The notes under the pieces were generated by a model. That model made no database searches. It was not told the origin of the DNA and was given only the letters and a program-made list of their open reading frames with translations. A program made the position numbers and the translations under genes. From the NCBI GenBank assembly GCA_036435485.1, contig CM071598.1, forward strand, positions 179,748,148 to 179,812,147: DNA of 64,000 nt, in the 5' to 3' direction. Below, in pieces: positions 11,801-22,997 of the stretch (position 1 is the stretch's first letter; the number at the start of each line of letters is the position of its first letter). This DNA is from Saposhnikovia divaricata (taxonomy: Eukaryota; Streptophyta; Magnoliopsida; Apiales; Apiaceae).

Positions 11801-14800
11801 CTTAACGTAGACAAAATGGAGGCTTGCACAATGATTAAAGTAGCTTACTTCTTTGGGAAATGGCGAATACATTTTTATTGTTTCATACACGGTGATTTAG
11901 GAAATTCACGACCACACGGACCATGGATCATATGTGCTTTTACAGCTGCGTAACCAAGAGGATCCAATATAGTCATGGTAAGAAAAATGTCGGGATGTCC
12001 AATATGACGACAAACTGCAAGGGCATCTTGAAAATTTTGTTGCTTGTAACGTCGTGAACCAACAAATCCAGCCGGGAGAATATATCCTTTACCCAGATTA
12101 TTTGTATCCGTTGTTCCAGCCCTTAAAGATGTTTGAATGTTTATATAAAGATCAGAGCATAGTGTAGTTTGATGGATACGAAACCACCACAAACGGGCCT
12201 ACTCAATGGTAGAGAAGGCATCAACAACATATTGTTGGTAAAGTCGACCACCGAGGCGTGGAGTGATTCCTGCAAAAAGTACAAATACTGAGTTATATAT
12301 GATGACAGTTGTTCTCTTATAAATTCATAAAACCATGCACATCATAAAAAAAATGGACAGTGGACTTAAGAAAAACAAACCTTCATTGGTCCTCACTTGG
12401 AATTTGTAAGAATAATATTCTTTCATGGAAATCATTTCTCTTATCTTTCCTGATTTCTTGTCATCCTTTCCAAAAGGGATATTCTTGTGGAATCCATCAC
12501 CACCATGAGGAAACAATAGGGGATACTGCAATGACATAAGCTTTGGATGAATGTCACTAATCCTCTCTAGCCCTGTAATTTTTGAATCTATAATGATATC
12601 TCGTGATCCATCTATTTCATCCTTGTCACCCACCATTATACCCGCCACTTCATTAGATGGATCAACATGGTTTTCACGACCACTTTCAGACCTAGAAACC
12701 TTTAGAATAATTTCCAAATCCTGCACACCATCTTTCTCAAAACGATCTCGTTGCACACGAAATTCTTTTACTAATTAATTGGTTTCATCCAACATTTTTC
12801 CCAAACCCTCAACGATTTCTACATCAAGTCTATCCCCAGACTCAACATCAATCCATTTGAGACAATTTGTCAGTTCATTTTGTGTGTCATAAATATACAA
12901 TTGGCAGAATTTCGGATCCTCCCCATTATCTGTTATTAGTGAACCAAAAAGATGATGGTTCTGTCCATTTAACCGATAAACATATGGCGCTCCACTGCAA
13001 TTGACAGAATGATCTACTTTACCACCGGCTGAGGTAAAAGCAAAAATACTGTTGTATAGTCGTATACCATCCCTGAATCTTTGTCCTTTTTCTTCATCAT
13101 TGTGCAGCTGCCACGTATAAGAAGGAGTTGGTTTTTCTTTTGGGAGTTTAATATGCCCTTTTGTGTAACATAATGAAATAATAGGTTCCCCACGTGTAAC
13201 ACTTTTATTTACACGCTCCTATTTCCACATCCAAGCAGCACAGTGAGTACACTGGACATTTGGTGGCCCTAAGGTAGCATATTCACTAACAACTGCAAGT
13301 TAATTGAATAAAGTACAATTAGCATTGTACGTACAGTATTTAAACATTATAAACTTACAATGTTGTAGTGAATAATTTAGGTTACAAAATTGTACCATTT
13401 TGAGTTTCTTTACCCATTTCATCTGAATCATAATGGATGTCATCACCGTCATCTACATAATTTGGTTCTTTAACAATAAGTCAACAAATTTAAACATGAA
13501 CATTGTTTTTAGACATTAAAGTATTGAATGTGGATAGTACCATCTTCTGAACTGAAATCACTTTGATCACTGCCAAATCTCGGATTAACGAATATTCTGA
13601 GAATAGAAATATGTTGATCAGATATAAGAAAAGAGGATATACATTTAATCTTGTATGTAATGAAGTGCATACCTATGTCATTGTTATAAGTTTCTGAATT
13701 AGCATCACCATCTTCATGCGTAAATTTTAATGTTCGATCTTTCATTTGGACTATTTTTTTCCCTTTTCTGCTCGAACAATCTCTTCGTTGTTGGAAGAGG
13801 GGTACATGGGTTGTTTCCCCTTATTTGTTTTACCCTGTTCTGGAGGGGTACCTATGACAAATTAACATATAACATTATTAAAACCATGCGTAATGGTTGC
13901 ATAATTTATTAAGTTGTTCTATATCTTTATCAACACAACAATACTGCAGAATTGGATACACTAACAAAATGTTGATTCATCAATTGAAGGTGTACAGGGA
14001 GAAGCCATTGTTTTACTGCATTTGACATGATCCTTTGCACGAAAAGGTGACATAGATGGTTTTCTCTTCTGTGATGGTAAGTTCAGCCTAACATTTTCCT
14101 TTCCAAACAACTTGGCTGAAGAGGACTGGTCTAAATTTGTTTTTCGCTTTTGTGATCTAGATGGTGTGGTTGGAGTAAGAGGTGGTGCAGTCGAATTGAG
14201 ATGTGCACTTGGCGAAACAATTGGCGCAAATGAATTGAGTGGTGACAGAGGAGACATTGGCATGATTCTATTTGGTGCCTTCATTTTATCTATATGCGTT
14301 GTAGTTAGAGTGAGAGTAGGTCCCCTGGACTTCACCTGTGCAGTTGGATAAAATGAATTCACCGAGGACAATGGCGACAATGGTATCCTTTTCTTTGATA
14401 ATCCATCTTTCCCTGCATGTGTTCATCTAAATAAATCAGTGATTTCATAGAAATTATGCATTTTGAAGTTCATTGGAACATGACTGACCATTTAAGTTCA
14501 TTCGAACATGACAACCATTTGTAGGGGAAGGATGCACCACATTCTTTTTCATCATTCCGAGTTCAAAGTTAACTGTGGTCATACAAATTTAAGTACATTA
14601 GTTTCTTATGTACAAAGATAACAGGAAATGACATGGAACCAACATACAAAACTTGTAAATAACTCACAAACATCAGAAAGTATAGGATCATTTTTGGACA
14701 GAGAAGTTTCTCTTTCACCTATAGACCATTCATACAAATTTGTTTAAAAGAATTTGAAAACAACTTCCAGATAATAGTTTCTATCCAAATTTAAGTACAT

Positions 14801-15046
14801 ACTCTTAAGGGAGCAAGATGAATGATCGATTATATTATAACAACCCTCATGATCTGTTTCCATATTGTTAATGGTGTCAACATATTTTTGTGTCATAGTT
14901 TGATGTTCCTTGTCACCTATTCATAACATTCATTGATCATTTTATCTGGTGATTGTGATAAAATAAATATTTGTACTACACATGGGTACTACATACATGC
15001 TTCATTGACTTGATCGACAGTGGGTAATTTGTAGGGGGGATGACAA
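8871..15046 (-). pseudogene. Helitron Rep-helicase gene (degenerate, Rep core deleted)
   Basis: Exons run leftward on the minus strand. A Ser/Pro-rich N-terminus (13,961-14,380) repeats PLSxxNSFxP. The stretch at about 12,325-13,000 reads RLNGQNHHLFGSL...FCQLYIYDT...ISDIHPKLMSLQYPLLFPHGGDG. At 11,875-12,192 the Helitron N-terminal domain reads GSRRYKQQNFQDALAVCRH. At 11,152-11,529 the region KYLFKYCLKGHDRA, around the Rep tyrosines, is visible. The PIF1-type helicase follows: Walker A GSGGCGKT (about 10,244-10,267), Walker B IIWDEAPM (about 10,017-10,040), VVLAGDFRQILPV, and a C-terminus (8,871-9,317) with TINKSQGQS and YVAASRV. The Rep HUH motif is missing: FLTMT at about 11,976 runs directly into DPLGYAAV. 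Stops (for example near 12,776) and frame changes confirm decay. The 5' end is cut at 15,051 by a Copia insertion. Confidence 0.88.
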
Positions 15047-15051
15047 TACTC

Positions 15052-17556
15052 TGATAAAGTCATAGCTTTCGCTCCTTTAGGTTAATTTGTCAAAATAAAA
15101 GTGAAATTAACTTAGATTTAGGATTCCACTTAGAATCCTCCCCCGGAGACGACATTTTCCGGTATCAAGTCAAAATGGTCAAACCCATCCCAAAGATGTT
15201 TTCCGACACATTTTAGACATTGTCTTAGGATAAAAATATCAAGTTGATGGTATTTTATATTCTAGGTTATTTATGTCAAAAGATTTAAGCATCGGCTAAA
15301 GGCACGTATATCGAGAATTTTCAAACATTGTTTTTACGTACCAAAATTGCTCAAATTATTTAAAATCATGTTATTCTTAAGTGTTTTACTCTCAAATACT
15401 CTTGATATATTTGTTCAATATTTATAATCAATTTGCCTTGCCAAAAACCATGCCAAAAGACCAAAAACAGATTTTATTCCAAAATACCCGAAAATCCTTA
15501 TTTATCATGATTAAACCCATTTCGTCTCGTCGGTTCGCGCGTTTTGCATTTTAATCGATTTTTATGCATTCTATAAATGGTAAAAACGTGTGGGCACTCT
15601 TTCCTAGGCATACTTGAATTGTTATACAGCTGGTAGAGCTCTAGGAATATTCTTCCCACTTGCCTTTACAACATGTGCCATAAACCATTTAAAAATAATG
15701 CTAAAATGCTTATTTTTTGGCTATAAAAAGCCCTTCACCCCTCATTCTTTTTCCAAGCTCAGAGAGCCAATTATATGCTGAAGAAAACATTTCCCAAACA
15801 CTCTCCCTACTTCACTTTGAAAGCCAAAAACGTAGCTTTGGGTTTAGCCATTTTTACACCTTGATATTTCATCATTTTGGCTTGTTTTCTTCATCCAAAC
15901 TTGCTCTCCTTCACACACCTTTGGTCACCCTTGTTATCTCACCTTCCAAGCCTTGTTTAAACAGGTTGTAAGTGACCTTTTAAGCCCAAGAAAAGTCTCC
16001 CTTGAACCTCAAATTCCGGCCAAATTCCGGTGACTTTTCCGGCGAGTGTTTTATGTGTTTTAAGCTTCTTTACTAGCTTTTTCTCTTGTTTTCTCTCTAG
16101 ATCTCAAGGGTTACAAGTTCGTTCATATTGTTATATATATAGCCGAATATATAGTTGATATATTGTGCTTGCTTTGTTAATTTTTGCATATATTAACTTA
16201 TATTCACTTAATCTTGTATTTTGCTCTTTTATACACTTGTTCTTGAAGTTGATTCGTTTAGTGTATATTTTAGCAACTTGTAAGTTCTTGGAAGCATTTA
16301 AAAGATTATCCTAATCTTCCCCCAAGTCCTTTGGTAAACCAAAAGTATTAGCCTCCTTGTCTTTGCTCAACCAAGTCCTAATCTTTAACTTGAGCTCAAA
16401 AATATTTAAATGGACTTAAAAGAGCAAGACCACTTGAATTTGTTTTTAAAACAAATTTATTTTATTCGGATCTTTTGGTTAAAAATATTCGGCCAAATAT
16501 TTTCTGTACATATTTGTACATTTTCTTGCTTGCTTGTGTTGTTTATATTCTTGCTAGTGTGAGTGTGTAATATTTTCACGCATAATAAGCGGCCCTCGTT
16601 TTATCCTATAGATAAGCGAGTTACTTTTTCGCACGTGTGAGTTGTGTTTAATTGTTTGTGTGTGTAGTATAATTGGTCCTCGCTCTTGCAAGTTGGGTTT
16701 TTATTTTTGGTCCTCGCACTTGCGAGTTGAACATATACTTGTATAAATTAATCACCACTTGCACACACCACTAAAGTACGTAGCTATTCTGATTGGCGTC
16801 GTGAAGAGCTCGACTTTAACTAATAACGAATAATTTATTTTAACGCGTAATAGCGTCCCCGTGACTAGTACCGTAACATACTAGTTTGCACGGATTTATA
16901 TCTATCTAATATATTTTTTGTTGTTAGACTTGTATTCTAATCTTTGCAGTGAGGTGAAGTGAAGTGAGGTGACTCTTGTTCTAAGACCAAAGTCTTAGGC
17001 GTACTAACGGGGAGTTAGTAGCCTTCGCACCGTGAAGAAAATGGAAGACCCAAGACCTAAGACCTTAGATCCAAGACCGGCAAAGTTGTAGAAGTACATA
17101 GTCTTGTAAATGGTTACTACAAAGTATTTGAGGAGGTAACGGGGAGTTACCCTCCAAGAATATTCTTGTAGTGGGTATTTGCTATTTGTTGTGAGGAGGA
17201 TACGTGTGTGTATCGCTCCAAGATAAATAGATAGTGGTTTAGGAGTTGTAAAGGCTTCTTCGCCTACTATAAAGGAGTTTCTTTATAGTGGAAGAAATCT
17301 CAAGTCCGGGGAGGAGCTCGGGGACTGGACGTAGGGGTGAGCGGATCCATTAGAGGTTGCGCCATCGCGAACCAGGCTAAAATCGACCGTGTTATTTCTT
17401 TCCTTTTTATTTTCCACACTCGATTTACTTGTTGACAAGTAAAAAATTTTAAAAGAGGAAAGAAACTTTGAAAAAGCCAAGCTCTAAATTTGAAAAAGGT
17501 GATAAGCTACTTAACCCCCCTTCTAGCTTATCTTAACCCATATATGGGACCTATCA
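15052..17556 (+). repeat. 5' LTR of the SIRE-like Copia element
   Basis: The 2,505-bp LTR begins TGATAAAGTC and ends ACCTATCA. Its terminal inverted repeat is TGATA/TATCA. The first about 459 bases recur at 32,175-32,633. A TATA box lies at 15,722. The end is followed two bases later by a Met-tRNA-type primer binding site. Confidence 0.9.
15722..15729 (+). promoter_or_regulatory. Likely TATA box of the Copia LTR
   Basis: TATAAAAA lies about 670 bases into the LTR and is followed by pyrimidine-rich sequence typical of a plant transcript start. U3 would therefore be short and R-U5 unusually long, about 1.8 kb. Confidence 0.55.
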
Positions 17557-17558
17557 AT

Positions 17559-17570
17559 TGGTATCAGAGC
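17559..17570 (+). other. Primer binding site (initiator Met tRNA)
   Basis: TGGTATCAGAGC two bases after the LTR is the standard plant Copia primer site complementary to the 3' end of initiator methionine tRNA. Confidence 0.9.
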
Positions 17571-19419
17571 AGTGCTTTTAACCGTGTTTTACGATTGTTG
17601 TGATAATCGGAAAATACAACAAAAAGTAGATCCTTATCGGGTTTATCGACTATTGTGAAAGTCACTATATAAAACCGTAAAAAGGACATCTTTTTAATGG
17701 CTTACTTGAATAGTATTGGTTGCGGAAAAGGACTTTCTAGTTCTCGACCACCTCTATTTGATGGCACAAATTTTGCTACTTGGAAAACAAGATTTAGAAT
17801 TTATGCTAGATCTGAAGGAGTCAAAGTTTGGATGGCCATAGAAGATGGTGTTAGCCTCCCTACAAAAGAAATAGATGGTGAGGATGTTGAAAAGAAAGTT
17901 AGTGAATATACTCCCGACGAAGAAATTCGAATGAATATTGCCGCAAAAGCAGAAATGGTTCTCACTAGTGCACTTACGAAAAAAAAGTATAAACGTGTTA
18001 ATAATTGCAAGTCCGCACAAGAAATGTGAAACAAGTTGGTTATTACTTACGAGGGTATAAAAGATATTAAAGAATCCCGAATGGATACTTTTATACAAGA
18101 GTATAAAAATTTTAAACTCCTCGAAAGTGAAACTATCATCGATATGGAAACGAGATTCACTCGTATAATCGATGAGCTTTCACAACTCGAAAAGGCTTAT
18201 ACTACAAACGAGAAAAATCGTAGGATTCTTAAAGCCTTGCCTCCGAGTTGGAAAGTCAAATTTACCACAATAAAAGAAATGCATAACTTGAATTCATACT
18301 CCATCGATAGCTTATTCGGAAATCTTCGTGCTTACGAGGAAGATAATATTCCGGAAAAGGCCCTTCCGAAAGTGGAAGACAAAAGAAAGAATATGGCCTT
18401 AAAAGCAATACTTATCGATGAAGATGAAAATGACGATGAGTTAAACGAAGAGTTGAAAAATCTAGATGAACAAGAGATTGCACTACTTTTGAGACAACTA
18501 CATCGTGTTTTGCAAAGTAAAGCTCAAAGGTATGCAAAAGGATTCTTTAAGTCGAGTAATCAACAACGTGTGTTTAACTCGAAAGGAAGGCCTAATTATA
18601 AAAATAACAACAACTTTCCGGCCACGAGTTTTAACAAAGGCAAAGGTGTTCAACAAGGGAATAATACTTATAATAATAATTCGAATAATTATTCTTCACC
18701 TAAGCCTAAGGAATCGTCAAGTGAAGAGACACATGATTTATGTTTCGAATGTAAACAACCCGGTCACTTTAAACGGGAATGTCCAAAGTTGGCTAAAGGT
18801 CGAAGTTTTGTAGCCGAAAATGGATGGGATTTAAGCGAGGATGAAGAAGCTCCCGAACAAAGTGAAGAAGTTGTTAACTTGTGCTTGATGGCGATCGGTG
18901 ATGAAGATACACCAACGGAAATCTCCACTACTAATCAAGAGGTAACCCTAAACCCTACTAATAATATTGCATCTTGTAGTAGTGATAATTTTAGTATAGA
19001 TTTGTTTAATGTAGAACATGCAAATTTGGGTGTCTCCGAGCTTATCAATCTTGTAAAAATGTTGAAAACAAATCATGATGAAATTAACCAAAAATACATC
19101 ACGGTTAGTTCCGAAAGGAATAAGATACGGGATGTAAATGTTGAGCTACAAAAAGAGGTCACTTATTTGACCGATATTCATGTTAAGGACGTGGAATATC
19201 ACAAATTCATTTCATCTCAAAATGAGCGCTTGAATCTGGAAAATAATAATAAGGATGAAATTATTCGAAATCTTGAGATAGAAAATATATCCTTAATTAT
19301 TCAAACCGAAGAGATGAAAAATGAAAAAGTTCAATTATCTACCGACACTAGTGATCTCCATGTTGAGATGTTGAATTTAAAGATTCGAAATGAATCTTTG
19401 ATTCATGAAAATGAGACAC

Positions 19420-20506
19420 TGTAATATCCCGTAACTTTTAGAATAATAGTAAGAAAGAATAATAGAAAAAAAGATTAAAATTAGATAAAAAAAATAGGAT
19501 TTAAAATTGGATTAGAATAATGGGCATAAAACATGGATCAGATTTGATTACGGATTACTAGTAAGTCTGGAATTAGGGTTGTAAGACATTATAAATACAT
19601 CATATTCTCATTATTCGTCTTTTATAACAAAATTCGTAGGTCTATTCTACACAATTCAGTAGTTTTGTAAAATTCGTAGAAAATGCATCATATGTCAGAA
19701 TTCATTGATTCTGGACTTTTCGGAAAAATCTTTTCGTGGTCTACAACTTTCGTTCTTTGGGTTTTTGAAGAAAATGTCGTTTAGAGGGCCAAAAATGGCT
19801 AAATACAGATCTGGTCAGGAGTGTTACATGATTTGATTCTTGAGTTTCCGCGTAGAGGTAAGTTTCTGATTGATATTTCTAGTGTGTTCAAAATTATGTG
19901 TTATGTATACGTATTTGTTATTAAAACTTGGGCTAAGTGATTATTTATTTTGAATTAATAGTGTTATAGTATATGTGTTATGTGTAAACAATAGTCTTGG
20001 AACTCTGATTTATGCCATGGTTTGCGAAAATAAGAATAAGGACCGAGTCACCGGGTTGTTGTGACAGCTTTCTGAAAATTTAGGACCGTTATCACCGGGT
20101 TGTAGTGGTCGTGGTATGAATTGTGGGTTTCAAGTTATTGTTGTTATGTGGTGTCGTATCGTATCGAATAAGAATATATGTATCGAAAGTGATTGTTTCG
20201 TGTATCGTATTGTATCATATCGATTATTGTATTATTCTATATGTGTTTATACATTACTTTGTATGGCTGGTTAGATCGATTGCTTACTTGTTGGGTTTCG
20301 TAGCTCATTACTTTAATATTTCAGGTTCGGTGTAACATCGAGTGTGATAACATTGGAGTTCAAGGATCTTAGGTTCGGAGTACATTGTCATCGTTAGCTG
20401 CGCTTTTGTGATAAGTACCTTTGTAATAAACTTTTTGGATTAAGAAATTGTAATTTGTTTTAGTTTTCGATTTAGAATTAATAGTCCGAAAAGTCGGGCT
20501 GTTACA
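19420..20506 (+). repeat. 5' LTR of the mini element
   Basis: The 1,087-bp LTR has a TATA box (TATAAATA at 19,590). A consensus GAG|GTAAGTTT donor at 19,858 and a TTTCAG acceptor ending at 20,324 make the middle look like an intron. Confidence 0.9.
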
Positions 20507-20688
20507 GTTGGTATCAAGAGCAGGCTGTCCTTCAGAGTGCATTAGGTATGGGACTAGTACATTCTCTAGGATGCGATCCTATAGATTATCGTTTAGGAGT
20601 AGACGTTTAGAATAGATGTGTTACAAACTTTTGGAGTATAGGATTGTTTGAGGATTTGGGGACCAAATTCTTTTTAAGGAGGGCAGTA
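20507..20688 (+). other. Internal region of the mini element
   Basis: It has 182 bases with a Met-tRNA-like primer site at the left edge and a polypurine-like tract at the right edge. No reading frame of note is present. Confidence 0.8.
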
Positions 20689-21772
20689 TGTAATATCCCA
20701 CAATTTTTAGAATAATAGTAAGAAAGATTAATAGAAAAAAAGATTAAAATTAGATAAAAAATAGGATTTAAAATTGGATTAGAATAATGGGCGTAAAACA
20801 TGGATCAGATTTGATTACGGATTACTAGTAAGTCTGGAATTAGGGTTTTAAGACATTATAAATACATCATATTCTCATTATTCGTCTTTTATAACAAAAT
20901 TCGTAGGTCTATTCTACACAATTCAGCAGTTTTGTAAAATTCGTAGAAAATTCATCGTATGTCAGAATTCATTGATTCTGGACTTTTCGGAAAGATCTTT
21001 TCGTGGTCTACAACTTTTGTTCTTTGGGTTTTTTAAGAAAATGTCGTTTAGAGGATCAAAAATGGCTAAATACAGATCTGGTCAGAGTGTTACATGATTT
21101 GATTCTTGAGTTTCCGCGTAGAGGTAAGTTTCTGATTGATCTTTCTAGTGTGTTAAAAATTATGTGTTATGTGTACGTATTTGTTATTAAACCTTGGGCT
21201 AAGTGATTATTTATTTTGAATTAATAGTGTTATAGTACATGTGTTATGTGTAAGTAATAGTCTTGGAACTCTGATTTATGCCATGGTTTGCGAAAATAAG
21301 AATACGGACCGAGTCACCGGGTTGTAGTGACAGCTTTCTGAAAATTTAGGACCGTTATCACCGGGTTGTAGTGGTCGTGGTATGAATTGTGGGTTTCAAG
21401 TTATTGTTGTTATGTGGTGTCATATCGTATCGAATAAGAATATGTGTATCGAAAGTGATTGTTTCGTGTATCGTGTTGTATCATATCGATTATTGTATTA
21501 TTCCATATGTGTTTATACATTACTTTGTATGGCTGGTTAGATCGATTGCTTACTTGCTGGGCTTCGTAGTTCATTACTTTAATATTTCAGGTTCGGTGTA
21601 ACATCGAGTGTGACAACATTGGAGTTCAAGGATCTTAGGTTCGGAGTACATTGTCATCGTTAGCTGCGCTTTTGTGATAAGTACCTTTGTAATAAAATTT
21701 TTGGATTAAGAAATTGTAATTTGTTTTAGTTTTCGATTTAGAATTAATAGTCCGAAAAGTCATGGTGTTACA
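20689..21772 (+). repeat. 3' LTR of the mini element
   Basis: It is nearly identical to the first LTR, with roughly 2-3 percent differences by eye. The same TATA box (20,857) and intron-like signals (donor at 21,124, acceptor ending 21,590) are retained. Confidence 0.9.
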
Positions 21773-22997
21773 GACACTAAGCGTAAGGATAAACGAACTC
21801 GAACAAGCTCTAACGGGAGATATTGAGGAAGAGCTACATGAAGCCCTAAGAGAAAAAGAACTAGATCTTCAAGTTACATTATCCGTTAAGGATTTCGAAC
21901 TTACAAATCTTAATGGTTTACTCGAAACCGAATCAAAAGAATGAGATCCTGTAGTCTCAGAACTTAAATCGGTTCCCGTGGAAAATCAAAGGCTTCAAAA
22001 TGATAATAGCAAGCTCTTGTCTCAAATCTTGAATCAAACAAGTTTCTTTAATAACAGGATTAATGTCTTGTTAGTTAAAAAAGAAAATCTTTAGAAAACC
22101 ATTGAGCAATTCACCAAGAGTAGTACTATATTGGAAAATATGGTATTTAACTCAAAGGAATCACGTAACCGAGAAGGTCTAGGATATGATGCGAATTTTC
22201 CTCCTAAAAGAGAAGCACAAATCCCTAGCACTTCAAGGAATACTCCTCCTAAATCATCTTCACCAAAATGTTCATATTGCAATGTTAGTGGACATATAAG
22301 TCTTTATTGCAAAGCCAAAGAAGGTGAAAGAAAGGGGAAGTATAAATGGATTCCTAAAGGTGAAAGTTCGAAAAATGATAAGAAAACTAAAGTTGCTAAA
22401 AAGAAAGAAAATGTGGTTAAAAATGATAAAAAGCAACCTAAGTTTACTTATCACCAAAAACTGATTGTTTTTCAACAAAGGAACGTGCAACATCAAGCTA
22501 GCACTAGCACTAAAAATGCTAGATTTTCTGAAGTTCCTAATCAAGGTTATAACGCTAGAAATCCAAATGGTCATGGTCATGGTCATGCTCGTAATTTAAA
22601 TGCTTATTCTATGCCTAGAAATTCGAGTAATTTTAATGCTAGATCGAGTCATCATGCTAATGTAAGTCATAATGCTTATCCTAGAAATTATAATACTTAT
22701 GTTAGGAATAATCGTGCTAATTATCATGCTAATAATCATTTTAGAGATTCCGTTATTACTATATTTCCCCGTAGTAATAATAGTAATGCATTTCGTGATA
22801 GTTCTAGATATACCCCTAGAAGAAATCCATATCATATCTCCAATAGGAATCAAGCATCTAGAAATGAAATTGTTTATGTGAATGATTATCCTATGCCTCG
22901 ATTTTTCTATGAAAGTACTCATTTGCCTTATGATGTACTAACACCCGGACCCTCAAGTAAAAAGGGTACCAAAAGGTTTAACTAATCTTTTGTGTAG

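Larger units (their letters stand above)
19420..21772 (+). mobile_element. Short non-autonomous LTR retrotransposon inside gag
   Basis: Two direct LTRs (19,420-20,506 and 20,689-21,772) flank only 182 bases. The element starts TGTAATATCCC and ends GTTACA. The target duplication GACAC is perfect (19,415-19,419 and 21,773-21,777). The internal part keeps only a primer site, TGGTATCAAGAGC at 20,509, and a purine-rich tract (AAGGAGGGCAGTA) just before the second LTR. It encodes nothing and would need enzymes from another element. It is organised like a TRIM, but its LTRs (1.08 kb) are longer than TRIM LTRs usually are. Confidence 0.92.
17697..22985 (+). pseudogene. Copia gag, interrupted by a mini LTR element and nonsense mutations
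   Basis: The start is the first ATG after the primer site (MAYLNSIGCGKG). The N-terminus shows the usual gag core PPLFDGTNFATWKTRF. A first zinc knuckle CFECKQPGHFKREC lies near 18,745, a long coiled-coil stretch spans about 18,990-22,110, and a second knuckle CSYCNVSGHISLYC is near 22,270. An Asn/His/Arg-rich tail runs to the stop at 22,983. Three single-codon stops interrupt one otherwise continuous frame: 18,027-18,029 (TGA where Trp is expected in the EMW motif), 21,942-21,944 and about 22,094 (TAG, plausibly from CAG). At 19,420 a 2.35 kb LTR element is inserted in the coiled coil; the frame resumes exactly at the duplicated GACAC. The protein would have formed the particle that packages element RNA. 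Confidence 0.88.

Noticed and set aside
20123..20335. 70-codon frame repeated at 21,389-21,601
   Set aside because: The repetition is due to the two LTRs of the mini element; the frame spans the intron-like acceptor and has no recognisable domain.
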